Part shown: positions 8,873 through 16,950 of the stretch, in pieces
Position numbering within the stretch: position 1 is the first letter of the stretch
How the letters are laid out: every line of letters starts with the position of its first letter
Assembly (NCBI GenBank): GCA_902826485.1
Contig: CADEEZ010000004.1
Coordinates: 98,582-162,581 of the forward strand
Source: an uncultured Gammaproteobacteria bacterium
GTDB taxonomy: Bacteria > Pseudomonadota > Gammaproteobacteria > Berkiellales > Berkiellaceae
Direction: 5' to 3'
DNA length: 64,000 bases
Program-made: the position numbers and the translations under genes
The notes under the pieces: model-generated
Databases searched by the model: none
Told to the model about the DNA's origin: nothing
Seen by the model: only the letters and a program-made list of their open reading frames with translations

Positions 8873-10126
8873 TTAATAAGCATGCGCGCCATGCGCACCT
8901 AAACTCACAATAAATTGCAACATGATCATTTTATTCAAACGTTGATCCGAATGATCTCGGTTATGTTGCAAGCGAATTCGACTAAATTCACTGGGGCTAT
9001 AATCAATCATAAAACTGGTTTGATGAGGGTGATACCCATGTGCCGCTAAATTAGCATGATGCAATATTTCGTGATTGGGCGCGTGATTATGGCTCCCTAG
9101 TCTGTCATACCGGATGCCTGCTCGCCACTGGGGTCTAAACAAATAAACGGCTTGAACATAAGCACCATGTAACCGCATTTCGGCTTCTTCCGATTCTCCG
9201 CCTACTAATATTCTTCCGTCTTCATGGCGGGTATAGATTTCCCCTTGTAGGGTAAGTTGTTGATGTAGCGCATTTCCAGTAGGCGCCCATTTCCAAATGG
9301 CATCTAAGCCGTAGGTATTTCCGTGTCCTGTAAATTCATAATCATTGTGGTGTTGATGTTCGTGTTCATGTCCATGCTCATGACCATGTCCATCCGGACT
9401 CAGTCCAGGCAAAATCGCCACACGTTGATTGGGTTTTGTGTGTAAATAAGAAGCACCCACCTGCCAGCTTTGATTTAAGCCGATATCATCACCAATATGA
9501 GTATATAGGGTGAAACTACCGATTCGATTACCTGAACCTGCCGCAGGATAAAAACGACCTGGGAAGGCTTCAATACCTAATTCCCAAAATGTGTTTGTTG
9601 GCACAACCCAAAGCAATTGCAGGCCATCATCTCTATATTGGTTATTAAATAGGGCTCGATATACCAGCGGTGCATCAGCAAAATCCCATTGATGGCGATG
9701 GTGATGATTCAAATAGCCTAATCCTGAAAAAAAGCGACCCGCCGTTAAACTAAACCCTTCTGGTAAAGCGAGGGTTCGAATAAAGGCTTCTTCTAGATCG
9801 AATTCCGTATGTCCACCATGTTGATGCATGCCTACAGTAAGATTTCCAAACCAGTAAGGATCGATATTGCTTTGTATATTGATTTCAGCTTCATTAATTT
9901 GAAAGCCAGATGAAGCAAGTTCAGCTTCTTCACCTAATTGGAATCCTGGCAGGGAATAATCATCACTTGAGCGACTAGACCCAATATAACCACCATCAAT
10001 CACCACAGAAAGTTGGGGGTTTGCGCTAATTTGGTTTACTTCGGCATTGGCCATTTGATTTGAAAGGCTTAATATTACTAAAGAAGTTAAGCTTAATTTT
10101 GTACAATATTTTTTATTTAATAACAT
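8873..10126 (-). CDS. outer-membrane porin-like protein with His-rich loop, zinc-associated
   Basis: Protein of about 417 residues starting at the ATG at 10126 (GGAA upstream), with a signal peptide cleaved near NQMANA. The remainder alternates aromatic and polar residues, as in an outer-membrane beta barrel. A stretch around residues 245-260 reads GHGHEHGHEHEHQHH, a probable metal-binding external loop or plug segment; further His clusters occur (HHHRHQWDF, HHANLAAHGYHPH). It lacks the size and plug domain of TonB-dependent receptors. It lies 35 bases upstream of the ZnuA-like gene in the same direction, so a role in metal entry across the outer membrane is likely. No convincing Zur box was found upstream. 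Confidence 0.68.
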   Translation of the reverse strand: MLLNKKYCTKLSLTSLVILSLSNQMANAEVNQISANPQLSVVIDGGYIGSSRSSDDYSLPGFQLGEEAELASSGFQINEAEINIQSNIDPYWFGNLTVGMHQHGGHTEFDLEEAFIRTLALPEGFSLTAGRFFSGLGYLNHHHRHQWDFADAPLVYRALFNNQYRDDGLQLLWVVPTNTFWELGIEAFPGRFYPAAGSGNRIGSFTLYTHIGDDIGLNQSWQVGASYLHTKPNQRVAILPGLSPDGHGHEHGHEHEHQHHNDYEFTGHGNTYGLDAIWKWAPTGNALHQQLTLQGEIYTRHEDGRILVGGESEEAEMRLHGAYVQAVYLFRPQWRAGIRYDRLGSHNHAPNHEILHHANLAAHGYHPHQTSFMIDYSPSEFSRIRLQHNRDHSDQRLNKMIMLQFIVSLGAHGAHAY

Positions 10127-10231
10127 AATGATTTCCATGGGGATTTTTGTAAAATTATCATACAGCAGAACATTTGAAATGCAAACCGACCTTGCCCCAT
10201 GGAGAAAAAAGGTTGTTGGTCGGCTTTAAAA

Positions 10232-12052
10232 CTAAATTTTAATTTTGTTTAGCCTATCCTTTAATTTTTGTTCTTCTAGCAATTCAACCACTTCTAGGGT
10301 GATACCGGCCTTAATTAAGGCAATTTCAATTAAATCTAAATTAAACCCACTTAATTCGCCTGATTGATGCACACCTTCATGGGGTTTAAGCGCACCACTT
10401 TTAATAATTGGAGGTAGTTGGCTATTTGTCATCAAACACGTTGCATAATTATTCATGATAATCGTTTTGTGTGAAGAACCACCACCGTGCTCAACTATTT
10501 TAGCGCCTAATTTATTGGTCAGAAAATAATATACTTGGTGATAAGTAATACCTTTTTCCCCATTAAAAATGGCTTTTAATAAAGCAATTTTTCGGGTACT
10601 TAAGTGTTTTAGGGATTCAGCTATTTTTAACAAAGCTTCATGTGACGGGTTTTCAAGTTGTGTCACAGGCTTTACAGAGGTACATAAAGGGTTAATGGCC
10701 GTTGCTGCTTTGGCTTTCTTTGCTTCTTCTATTTTTGCTTTCCAAAGCAATAAATGTGTTTGCTTTTCTTCAATAAACACTTGTTTTTCTTTCTGTACTC
10801 TAAGCATTTCTTGTAATAATTTTTGTCGAGATAGCGTGTTGGCCAAGGTTTGATATTCTAGTTGTGCTTCATTATATTGAAAAATAATTTTTTTAATATC
10901 ATTAACTTTATTTTTTGACGCTGATTTAAACGTATTTATTTTTTCTGCGGTGAGCTTATTTTCCTGAACGCTGATTTCTTCAATTATTTTTATTAAGTCC
11001 GTAAGATAAAGCGTTATTATTTTTTCTGAAATCGATATTTTTTTGAGTATGAGCGTTAGATCTGGGTCTTCACTTTTTTCACAGTCATTACAAATGTCTG
11101 CCCAATCTTGTTTTTTTCCGTCAAATTCATTTGATAATTTTTTAAATTTAGCCTCGACTTGGGCCACACACGTTTTAAAATCTAACTGAACAATCTCTTG
11201 TTCTTGCAATTTATCCATCTCTTTAAAAAATGTGGTCATCCTGAGTCTTAATTTACATAAAAGTTCGTAAAACCCTAATGCATTACGCACTAAATCCGAC
11301 ATAGAATTATCTTGGTTCACAATCCTTTTTATTTCTTTTGCATTTCGATTAATTGTAGCAATCGTGTCAACGGTAATGTTCCCTAATTCGAATGCCATTT
11401 TTTTTAAATTTTCATCTAGGGGTTTTTGGATAAAAAATCCTATGATTTTATCCATTGTTTGGGCAGTAGAATTTAAGGCAAGCTTACGAGAAAGGGCATC
11501 ACATTTTTTTTCATCAAACGCTATATTTAATTGATAGTTACGCTGTTGAACTTTATGATTCTCAAATTTTCTATAATCACTATTTATTAATTGAAAATGG
11601 AAATATTTTTTAAAAAATTGATAATAAGCAGGTAAATGAGGCTTTAATCTTTCGCGTAGCGAATTTAAAAATTCAGTTTCATCACACATCACGCGCGTTA
11701 ATCTCGCGTTTTCATGAGATTTACCATCATCAAAATTCTGAACAATGAGTTTATTCGTTAAAATCTCGTCTTCTAAACTTAGATCAATCGTACCAAGCAT
11801 TAAATCCCTGTTTTTACCCGCACAAATTTTCGACAATTTTTCATAAGTGCTAATCGTATTTTTTATCGATGTACTATAAATAACGAGTGCTTTTGATGGA
11901 CGGGCAACTTTTTGGCCAAATAAATCAACACAAACCGCTTCAACCTCTTCTTTAGAAACCTTATTTGAAACAACTTGTTCAATAAACCCTAACAGTTTTT
12001 TTGATAATTCAATTCGTGAATCAAGTTGTTGTTTGATTGCGGCTAATGGCAT
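10232..12052 (-). CDS. coiled-coil protein with HicA-like C-terminal segment (paralogue 1)
   Basis: Unrecognised product of 606 residues. The start is the ATG at 12052, where CGGAG is well spaced and where the paralogue also begins with MPL(A/T)(A/T)IKQQL. The first 450 residues are charged, helical and coiled-coil-like (LQEMLRVQKEKQVFIEEKQ). The last 130 contain EHGGGSSHKTIIM, then LKPHEGVHQSGELSGFNLDL and ALIKAGI, the order seen in HicA/YcfA RNA-binding folds: G-S-x-H, then P-H, then a terminal helix ending A-G-I. No HicB partner is nearby. It stands in tandem with a paralogue 141 bases upstream. A candidate host-directed or nucleic-acid-binding protein; function unknown. Confidence 0.6.
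   Translation of the reverse strand: MPLAAIKQQLDSRIELSKKLLGFIEQVVSNKVSKEEVEAVCVDLFGQKVARPSKALVIYSTSIKNTISTYEKLSKICAGKNRDLMLGTIDLSLEDEILTNKLIVQNFDDGKSHENARLTRVMCDETEFLNSLRERLKPHLPAYYQFFKKYFHFQLINSDYRKFENHKVQQRNYQLNIAFDEKKCDALSRKLALNSTAQTMDKIIGFFIQKPLDENLKKMAFELGNITVDTIATINRNAKEIKRIVNQDNSMSDLVRNALGFYELLCKLRLRMTTFFKEMDKLQEQEIVQLDFKTCVAQVEAKFKKLSNEFDGKKQDWADICNDCEKSEDPDLTLILKKISISEKIITLYLTDLIKIIEEISVQENKLTAEKINTFKSASKNKVNDIKKIIFQYNEAQLEYQTLANTLSRQKLLQEMLRVQKEKQVFIEEKQTHLLLWKAKIEEAKKAKAATAINPLCTSVKPVTQLENPSHEALLKIAESLKHLSTRKIALLKAIFNGEKGITYHQVYYFLTNKLGAKIVEHGGGSSHKTIIMNNYATCLMTNSQLPPIIKSGALKPHEGVHQSGELSGFNLDLIEIALIKAGITLEVVELLEEQKLKDRLNKIKI
10560..10731. repeat. 172-bp block identical to 12528-12699
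   Basis: This block inside paralogue 1 matches 12528-12699 in paralogue 2 at every base. Its first outside differences are immediate (C versus T at 10559/12527, T versus C at 10732/12700), and the flanking coding sequence is much more divergent. It encodes the hinge before the HicA-like segment. Such a sharp block of identity between diverged paralogues points to recent gene conversion rather than to duplication of the whole gene. Confidence 0.92.
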
Positions 12053-12134
12053 TTTTCGCTCCGATAAACTAAGGTGTGTATACACTAATTTAATTGATCA
12101 ATAATAATGGAGTATACGGCTAAAAAAGCCGGCT

Positions 12135-12180
12135 GATAGTATCAGCTTGTATGTTTGCTTGCAATGAATCTAGCAAAACG
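12135..12180 (-). promoter_or_regulatory. conserved upstream block of the coiled-coil paralogues, copy 1
   Basis: This 46-base stretch upstream of paralogue 1 matches 14077-14122 upstream of paralogue 2 at roughly two thirds of positions, including TATCAGCTTGT and TGCAATG. Both lie about 50-130 bases before their gene. It may hold a shared promoter or operator, or may simply survive from the duplication. Confidence 0.4.
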
Positions 12181-12193
12181 TCATATTAAGTGA

Positions 12194-14029
12194 TTAAAGT
12201 TTCATTTTTAACTGGCTCATCCCCTGCTGTAATTTTTGTTCTTCTAGTAGGTCAATCACTTCTGGCGTGATCCCACCTTTGATTAAGACTGTTTGAATCA
12301 ACTCCAAATTAAACCCACTTAATTCACCTGATTGATGAGACCCTTCATGGGGTTTAAGGGCACCACTTTTAATAATTTGAGGTAGTTGGCTATTTGTCAT
12401 CAAACATGTTGCATAATTATTCATGATAATGGTTTTATGCGAAGAACCACCACCATGTTCAACTATTTTAGCTTTTAATTTATTGGTTAATAAATAATAT
12501 ACCTGGTGATAGGTAATGCCTTTTTCTCCATTAAAAATGGCTTTTAATAAAGCAATTTTTCGGGTACTTAAGTGTTTTAGGGATTCAGCTATTTTTAACA
12601 AAGCTTCATGTGACGGGTTTTCAAGTTGTGTCACAGGCTTTACAGAGGTACATAAAGGGTTAATGGCCGTTGCTGCTTTGGCTTTCTTTGCTTCTTCTAC
12701 TTTCTTATTCCAAAGAAATAATTGCGCTTGTTTTTGTTCAATAAATACTTGCTTGTCTTTTTGTTTTTTAAGCATTTCTTGTAAAAGCATTTGCCGCGTT
12801 AAAATATCTGCGAGTTCTTTATACGCCGTTTGTGATTGCTGATATTGGTTAATAATTTTTTTAATATTATTCAATTTATTTTTTAATTTCATATTAAAAG
12901 CATTCACGTATTCACCTGTAAGTGTATTATCTTCACCGGTTACGACAACAAATTCATCTTTAACTTCTGCTAAGAGTTTATCTAATAATACTTCTGAAAG
13001 CATGATTTTTTTAAACGTAAAATCTAGGGTTTCATTCTGAAATTTCTCTGCGTTTTTTAAAATGCTTACCCACTCTTGTTTTTTATTATCATAATCAAGT
13101 GCCATCCTTTCAAACTTTGACTTAAATTTATTTACACAGTTTTTTAACTTTGATAAAAGGTGTTGCTGTTCTACTAGATAGTTAATACTTTGAAACGCTT
13201 CTTGCGCTCTATTTTTTAAATCACATAGGCTATGATAAAAATCAAATGCATTGTTTATCAAAAAAGGGACTGTATCAACATCGCTTACCACAATTGCTTT
13301 AACTTTCTTAATATTTTCTGCTGCTGCTAAGACTGTGGTTTTATAGATACTGATTAATTCAATCAATTCGATTTGCATCGATTGCGGGTTATCACCCAAA
13401 TCTTTTTGATAAAAAGAATCTAATACTTCCTCAACATTTAGACCATTTGAATTAAAAGCCAGTTTATAAGAAACCCGCTTATGTTTTTCTTCAGTTACGA
13501 CCGCATTCACATGATAAGTTTTCATCTGCTGTTTATGATTTTTAAATTTTTTATAATCACTGTTGATTAATTGAAAAGAAAAATATTTTCTAAAAAAAAT
13601 ATAAGGTTCTGGCCAATACGGTTTGAGCATTTCGCGCAATAATTGAAAAAAATCAGCTTCTTCATGCAAAAAACGATTAGATTTAAAAAATTGTGGAACT
13701 GCCATTTCAGATGATTGAGTATATTGTTTATCTAAAAGTATTTCACTTTCTAAAGAAAGATCCAATATACTTATGGTGATTGGCTTATTTTTCCCCTCAC
13801 ATAAATGCAACAATCGCTCATAGGTTTTTATTGCACCATTTAAAGCCTTTTTAAAGACGCTAAATAGGAGTAGATAACTGCTTACTTTTTGTTTAAACAA
13901 ATCCATACAAAAAGCGTCAATCTCCTCTTTTGACACCAATTTTTGTTCTGCTTTATCCATAAAATCGATTAGTTTATTCGATAGCTCGATTCGAGACATA
14001 AGCTGTTGTTTAATAGTGGTTAAAGGCAT
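12194..14029 (-). CDS. coiled-coil protein with HicA-like C-terminal segment (paralogue 2)
   Basis: Product of 611 residues, collinear with paralogue 1 over its whole length: the same MPLTTIKQQL start, the same helical middle and the same C-terminal EHGGGSSHKTIIM...LKPHEGSHQSGELSGFNL pattern. Identity is modest in the first 400 residues and nearly complete in the last 150. AGGGA precedes the ATG. No membrane segment or signal peptide is visible. Each gene has its own upstream region, so the pair arose by tandem duplication including regulatory DNA. Function is unknown; the HicA-like fold and effector role are inference. Confidence 0.6.
   Translation of the reverse strand: MPLTTIKQQLMSRIELSNKLIDFMDKAEQKLVSKEEIDAFCMDLFKQKVSSYLLLFSVFKKALNGAIKTYERLLHLCEGKNKPITISILDLSLESEILLDKQYTQSSEMAVPQFFKSNRFLHEEADFFQLLREMLKPYWPEPYIFFRKYFSFQLINSDYKKFKNHKQQMKTYHVNAVVTEEKHKRVSYKLAFNSNGLNVEEVLDSFYQKDLGDNPQSMQIELIELISIYKTTVLAAAENIKKVKAIVVSDVDTVPFLINNAFDFYHSLCDLKNRAQEAFQSINYLVEQQHLLSKLKNCVNKFKSKFERMALDYDNKKQEWVSILKNAEKFQNETLDFTFKKIMLSEVLLDKLLAEVKDEFVVVTGEDNTLTGEYVNAFNMKLKNKLNNIKKIINQYQQSQTAYKELADILTRQMLLQEMLKKQKDKQVFIEQKQAQLFLWNKKVEEAKKAKAATAINPLCTSVKPVTQLENPSHEALLKIAESLKHLSTRKIALLKAIFNGEKGITYHQVYYLLTNKLKAKIVEHGGGSSHKTIIMNNYATCLMTNSQLPQIIKSGALKPHEGSHQSGELSGFNLELIQTVLIKGGITPEVIDLLEEQKLQQGMSQLKMKL
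12528..12699. repeat. 172-bp block identical to 10560-10731
   Basis: Second copy of the perfectly conserved block, inside paralogue 2; offset from the first copy is 1968 bases. The encoded residues run from about KKAKAATAINP to GITYHQVYY in both proteins. Confidence 0.92.
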
Positions 14030-14076
14030 GCCAATCCCTAAATGGTGAGGTGTTTTATTATTTTCAATTGGGAGTA

Positions 14077-14122
14077 GATGCTATCAGCTTGTTAGTAAGC
14101 GTGCAATGGATTAGGTAGACGC
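14077..14122 (-). promoter_or_regulatory. conserved upstream block of the coiled-coil paralogues, copy 2
   Basis: Partner of 12135-12180, located 48-93 bases upstream of paralogue 2. It runs directly into the GC-rich imperfect palindrome at 14122-14186. Confidence 0.4.
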
Positions 14123-14186
14123 TTCCTCCTACGCTATCCGCCGTCGCTAAAGCTATGAGGGACAAGTCGCTATGGTAGAGGAGGGT
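14122..14186. repeat. GC-rich imperfect inverted repeat, element A
   Basis: A locally GC-rich segment in AT-rich surroundings. CCTCCTACGCTAT at 14125-14137 pairs imperfectly with TATGGTAGAGGAGG near 14171-14184, and CGTCGCTAAAGCTATGAGGG lies in the centre. Elements B (14829-14880) and C (26077-26133) share the CTACGCT/AGCTA/GAGG vocabulary and also flank ankyrin genes, so a dispersed palindromic repeat family is possible. Confidence 0.4.
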
Positions 14187-14306
14187 TAAGTGCATATCCC
14201 CTAAGATACTCATACATATACCGTTTATCGGATACATCTATAATTAACAAAAAACGCTGGTATAATCAGATAAAATTTACTTTACACTTTAAGATTGAAA
14301 CGTATT

Positions 14307-14813
14307 ATGGATTCACCTAATCAATTTAAACATTTAACCCCAAATGAAAAATGCGCTACATTACGAAATGCAGTTGCGTTTGATAACATAGACATCGTTC
14401 GAGTATTAGTGAATGACCAAATAGATTTGGACAGCCAAGATATCCTTGGGATGACAGCGCTCATGTGGGCCATGCAATATAAACGGATTGAGATTGCCAC
14501 TTTATTGATTCAATCGGGTGCCAATTTATACCTCACGAATAAGAATGGTAAAAATGCCTTGATGATTGTCAAAGAACAATATCAAAATTCATTTTTTGAC
14601 GAAGAAAAACAGGCTTATGAAAAGCTTGTATCCCTATTAAATCCGCAGATAGCGGATCAAAATGAAGATGATAAAGAAAATGGACCATGCAAAAACGCTC
14701 GACCCGTCATCTTTTCAAAAAGACCACTAGATCATATCGATTTTAATATACCGACTACACGCACAAAAAACTTGCCCCCTTCCACTAAAAATAAAGAGTG
14801 TTCGATTTTTTAA
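14307..14813 (+). CDS. short ankyrin-repeat protein ending in a CaaX box
   Basis: Product of 168 residues from the ATG at 14307 (the in-frame TTG at 14295 is less likely). About two ankyrin repeats lie in residues 15-95, for example NDQIDLDSQDILGMTALMWA and TLLIQSGANLYLTNKNGKNAL. A polar tail of about 70 residues ends in C-S-I-F, which fits the CaaX prenylation signal of eukaryotic proteins; bacteria do not prenylate such sites, so the motif makes sense only inside a host cell. Unlike the three ankyrin genes at 26-28 kb it has no F-box-like segment. Flanked on both sides by GC-rich palindromes. Host targeting is inference. Confidence 0.72.
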   Translation: MDSPNQFKHLTPNEKCATLRNAVAFDNIDIVRVLVNDQIDLDSQDILGMTALMWAMQYKRIEIATLLIQSGANLYLTNKNGKNALMIVKEQYQNSFFDEEKQAYEKLVSLLNPQIADQNEDDKENGPCKNARPVIFSKRPLDHIDFNIPTTRTKNLPPSTKNKECSIF

Positions 14814-14828
14814 ACCTTATATAAAACT

Positions 14829-14880
14829 CTGGCCGGCATCCACCTACGCTGAAGCTACGGAGGACAGGCAGAGGCCGGCC
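14829..14880. repeat. GC-rich inverted repeat, element B
   Basis: GGCCGGC at 14831-14837 pairs with GCCGGCC at 14874-14880 around CACCTACGCTGAAGCTACGG. It sits 16 bases after the ankyrin gene. It is not followed by a T-run, so a simple terminator role is unlikely. Confidence 0.45.
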
Positions 14881-15007
14881 CAAGTAAATAAAAAATAATG
14901 GTTAGTAAAATAGCATGCGTGCATGCACAATAATGATTTAGTACTATGAATTTTATATAGAAGTGATAGGATATCTCCTTCATTAAAAACACAGATGGAT
15001 TTAAAAA

Positions 15008-15952
15008 ATGCCCTTGGTCATATTATTATTTGCTCTATTTGCGAGTCTATTTACATTAAGTAAGTCGGCTTTAGGTTTTTCTGAGCCATTTTTCTTGATA
15101 GGCTCAAGAATGGCACTGGCTGGCATTATTTTATTGGGCCATCAGCTTATTTTTAATCGATCACAATTTTTATTGGTCATTAAATATTTTGTGCCCTTAA
15201 TGATACTTGGGGTGCTTAATATCTATCTCACCAATGCCGCCGAAATTTGGGGCCTACAATATATGAGCTCGGCCAAAGCTTGTTTAATTTATAGCCTATC
15301 ACCCTTTTTAGCCGCCTTTGTGGCTTATTTAGTCTTAAAAGAAACACTCACGCCCAAAAAATGGGCAGGCTTAATTTTAGGTTTTGTGGGGTTAATCCCG
15401 ATTTTATTTGTTGGCAATGCTAATAATGAAATCGTTTACGACATGCTGCATGAAATGACTTATTTGTCTTGGCCTGAAATTGCGTTATTAGTTGCTGTGA
15501 TTTCCAGTGTATATGGTTGGATTTTATTAAAGAAAGTGGTGAAACACTATCATTTATCCCCCATTATGGCCAATGGCGCCAGTATGTTAGTAGGCGGTGC
15601 ATTGGCACTAACCCATTCTTACTTAACCCATGAATCATGGTCACCCATTCCTGTGGCTTCGGGTTATTATATGCCTTTCTTAGAAATCACCCTTTGGATG
15701 ACTTTAATTTCAAATGTGATTTGTTATAACTTATATGGCCATCTCCTCAAGAAATTTTCAGCGACGTTTATGTCGTTAGCCGGTTTGGTCACCCCTTTAT
15801 TTGCCACTTTTTTTGGTTGGTACTTCTTAGAAGAAGAAATCACTTGGCACTATTTTGCTTCAATGACGATTTTTAGTGCCGGTTTGTTTGTGTTTTACCA
15901 AGAAGAGTTGGCTCAATCGATTCGTGAGCGCAAAGAAGCGTTATCCAGCTAA
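15008..15952 (+). CDS. EamA/DMT-family transporter
   Basis: Inner-membrane permease of 314 residues with about ten hydrophobic helices in two EamA halves (residues 1-140 and 150-300), the standard size of the drug/metabolite transporter superfamily. YMSSAKACLIYSLSPFLAAF and the following VLKETLTPKKWAGLILGFVG match the conserved end of an EamA half. GGATTTAAAA precedes the ATG. Its stop overlaps the convergent glutaminase stop by four bases. Substrate cannot be read from the sequence; export of amino acids or other small metabolites is typical. Confidence 0.85.
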   Translation: MPLVILLFALFASLFTLSKSALGFSEPFFLIGSRMALAGIILLGHQLIFNRSQFLLVIKYFVPLMILGVLNIYLTNAAEIWGLQYMSSAKACLIYSLSPFLAAFVAYLVLKETLTPKKWAGLILGFVGLIPILFVGNANNEIVYDMLHEMTYLSWPEIALLVAVISSVYGWILLKKVVKHYHLSPIMANGASMLVGGALALTHSYLTHESWSPIPVASGYYMPFLEITLWMTLISNVICYNLYGHLLKKFSATFMSLAGLVTPLFATFFGWYFLEEEITWHYFASMTIFSAGLFVFYQEELAQSIRERKEALSS

Positions 15953-16920
15953 AACGGCTCATCATCTAGTCGTAAATATCCCCAAGGCGCTGCAAAATGC
16001 CAATCCAGTGCCTTGGACACGCTATTGAGTACATGATGCCCCCGCACAGACCCACCCTTATTATTTAATTTAGGGCTAGACACTGCAAAGCCTCCTCGAC
16101 CTGTTGCCACAGCCACAATCAAACCCGATACACCACTTTTTGCAGGCATACCTGTTCTCACAAGATGCATACCTGATTCGTCGTACATACCGCAAGTGGC
16201 CATTAAAGCCACCACTGCATTACTGGTTAATTCTGAAATCACTCTTTTGCCTTCAGAATCTAAGCCACCGTTAGCTAAAATCATGGGCAACTTAGCCGCA
16301 GCAGTAATATCTGCTTCATAGGAACATAATCTAAAATAGGTATCTAGCGCATCTTCAGCAGGAATAATTAATACTTTGTTCGAACGTAATAAATAAGCAA
16401 TCGAACGATTTCTATCACCCGTCAATTTTTCGGATTGAAACACTTTTTCATCAATAGACAAGGGCAAGCCAAATAATTTTTCCATCCATCTGTCTAGCCA
16501 TAATTGCCTGGTAAGCGTATCGCCAGGAATGCGGCCACATAAGGCGATTGCACCCGCATTCACCATCGGGTTAGCGGGAATAGGCCCGTATCTATCCACT
16601 TGAGAAACCGAAGAAAAATGTTGACCAGAAGGCTCGGCATTAATCCAAGAAAATATTTTCTCTTCACCATATTCTTCTAGTAACCCAATTAATACGACTA
16701 ATTTAGCCACACTTTGTATGGTAAAACGGTGTGTACCAAAATCACCTGCATGCACTTGACTGCCATCAGATAAATAAATAGACGCCGATAATTGATCGGG
16801 TTCAACTGAAGCTAATTCAGGAATATAGCTGGCCACTTGACCATGCGATTCTTCTTTGGCCTGTTTTACCGCTTCGATTAACACTTGATGTATACGATTT
16901 AAATATTCTGTGCGATTCAT
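15949..16920 (-). CDS. glsA: glutaminase
   Basis: Serine-dependent beta-lactamase-fold glutaminase converting glutamine to glutamate and ammonia. The 323-residue length fits GlsA/YbaS. Motifs include the S-x-x-K active site in FTIQSVAKLV (about residue 68), NPMVNAGAIA and TGMPAKSGVSGLIVAV. Cytosolic: no signal peptide. It may support acid resistance or glutamine use; an amino-acid permease of the AdiC type is elsewhere in the window, but no direct link is shown. The next gene upstream, the redoxin fusion, is 30 bases away on the same strand. Confidence 0.93.
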   Translation of the reverse strand: MNRTEYLNRIHQVLIEAVKQAKEESHGQVASYIPELASVEPDQLSASIYLSDGSQVHAGDFGTHRFTIQSVAKLVVLIGLLEEYGEEKIFSWINAEPSGQHFSSVSQVDRYGPIPANPMVNAGAIALCGRIPGDTLTRQLWLDRWMEKLFGLPLSIDEKVFQSEKLTGDRNRSIAYLLRSNKVLIIPAEDALDTYFRLCSYEADITAAAKLPMILANGGLDSEGKRVISELTSNAVVALMATCGMYDESGMHLVRTGMPAKSGVSGLIVAVATGRGGFAVSSPKLNNKGGSVRGHHVLNSVSKALDWHFAAPWGYLRLDDEPF

Positions 16921-16950
16921 GTTGACATCTCAATAATAAAAATTAGGTTA

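Noticed and set aside
10139-10231. Zur box or terminator between the porin-like gene and the coiled-coil gene
   Set aside because: CCGACC/GGTCGG can pair but the loop is long and there is no T-run; no convincing Zur dyad was found.
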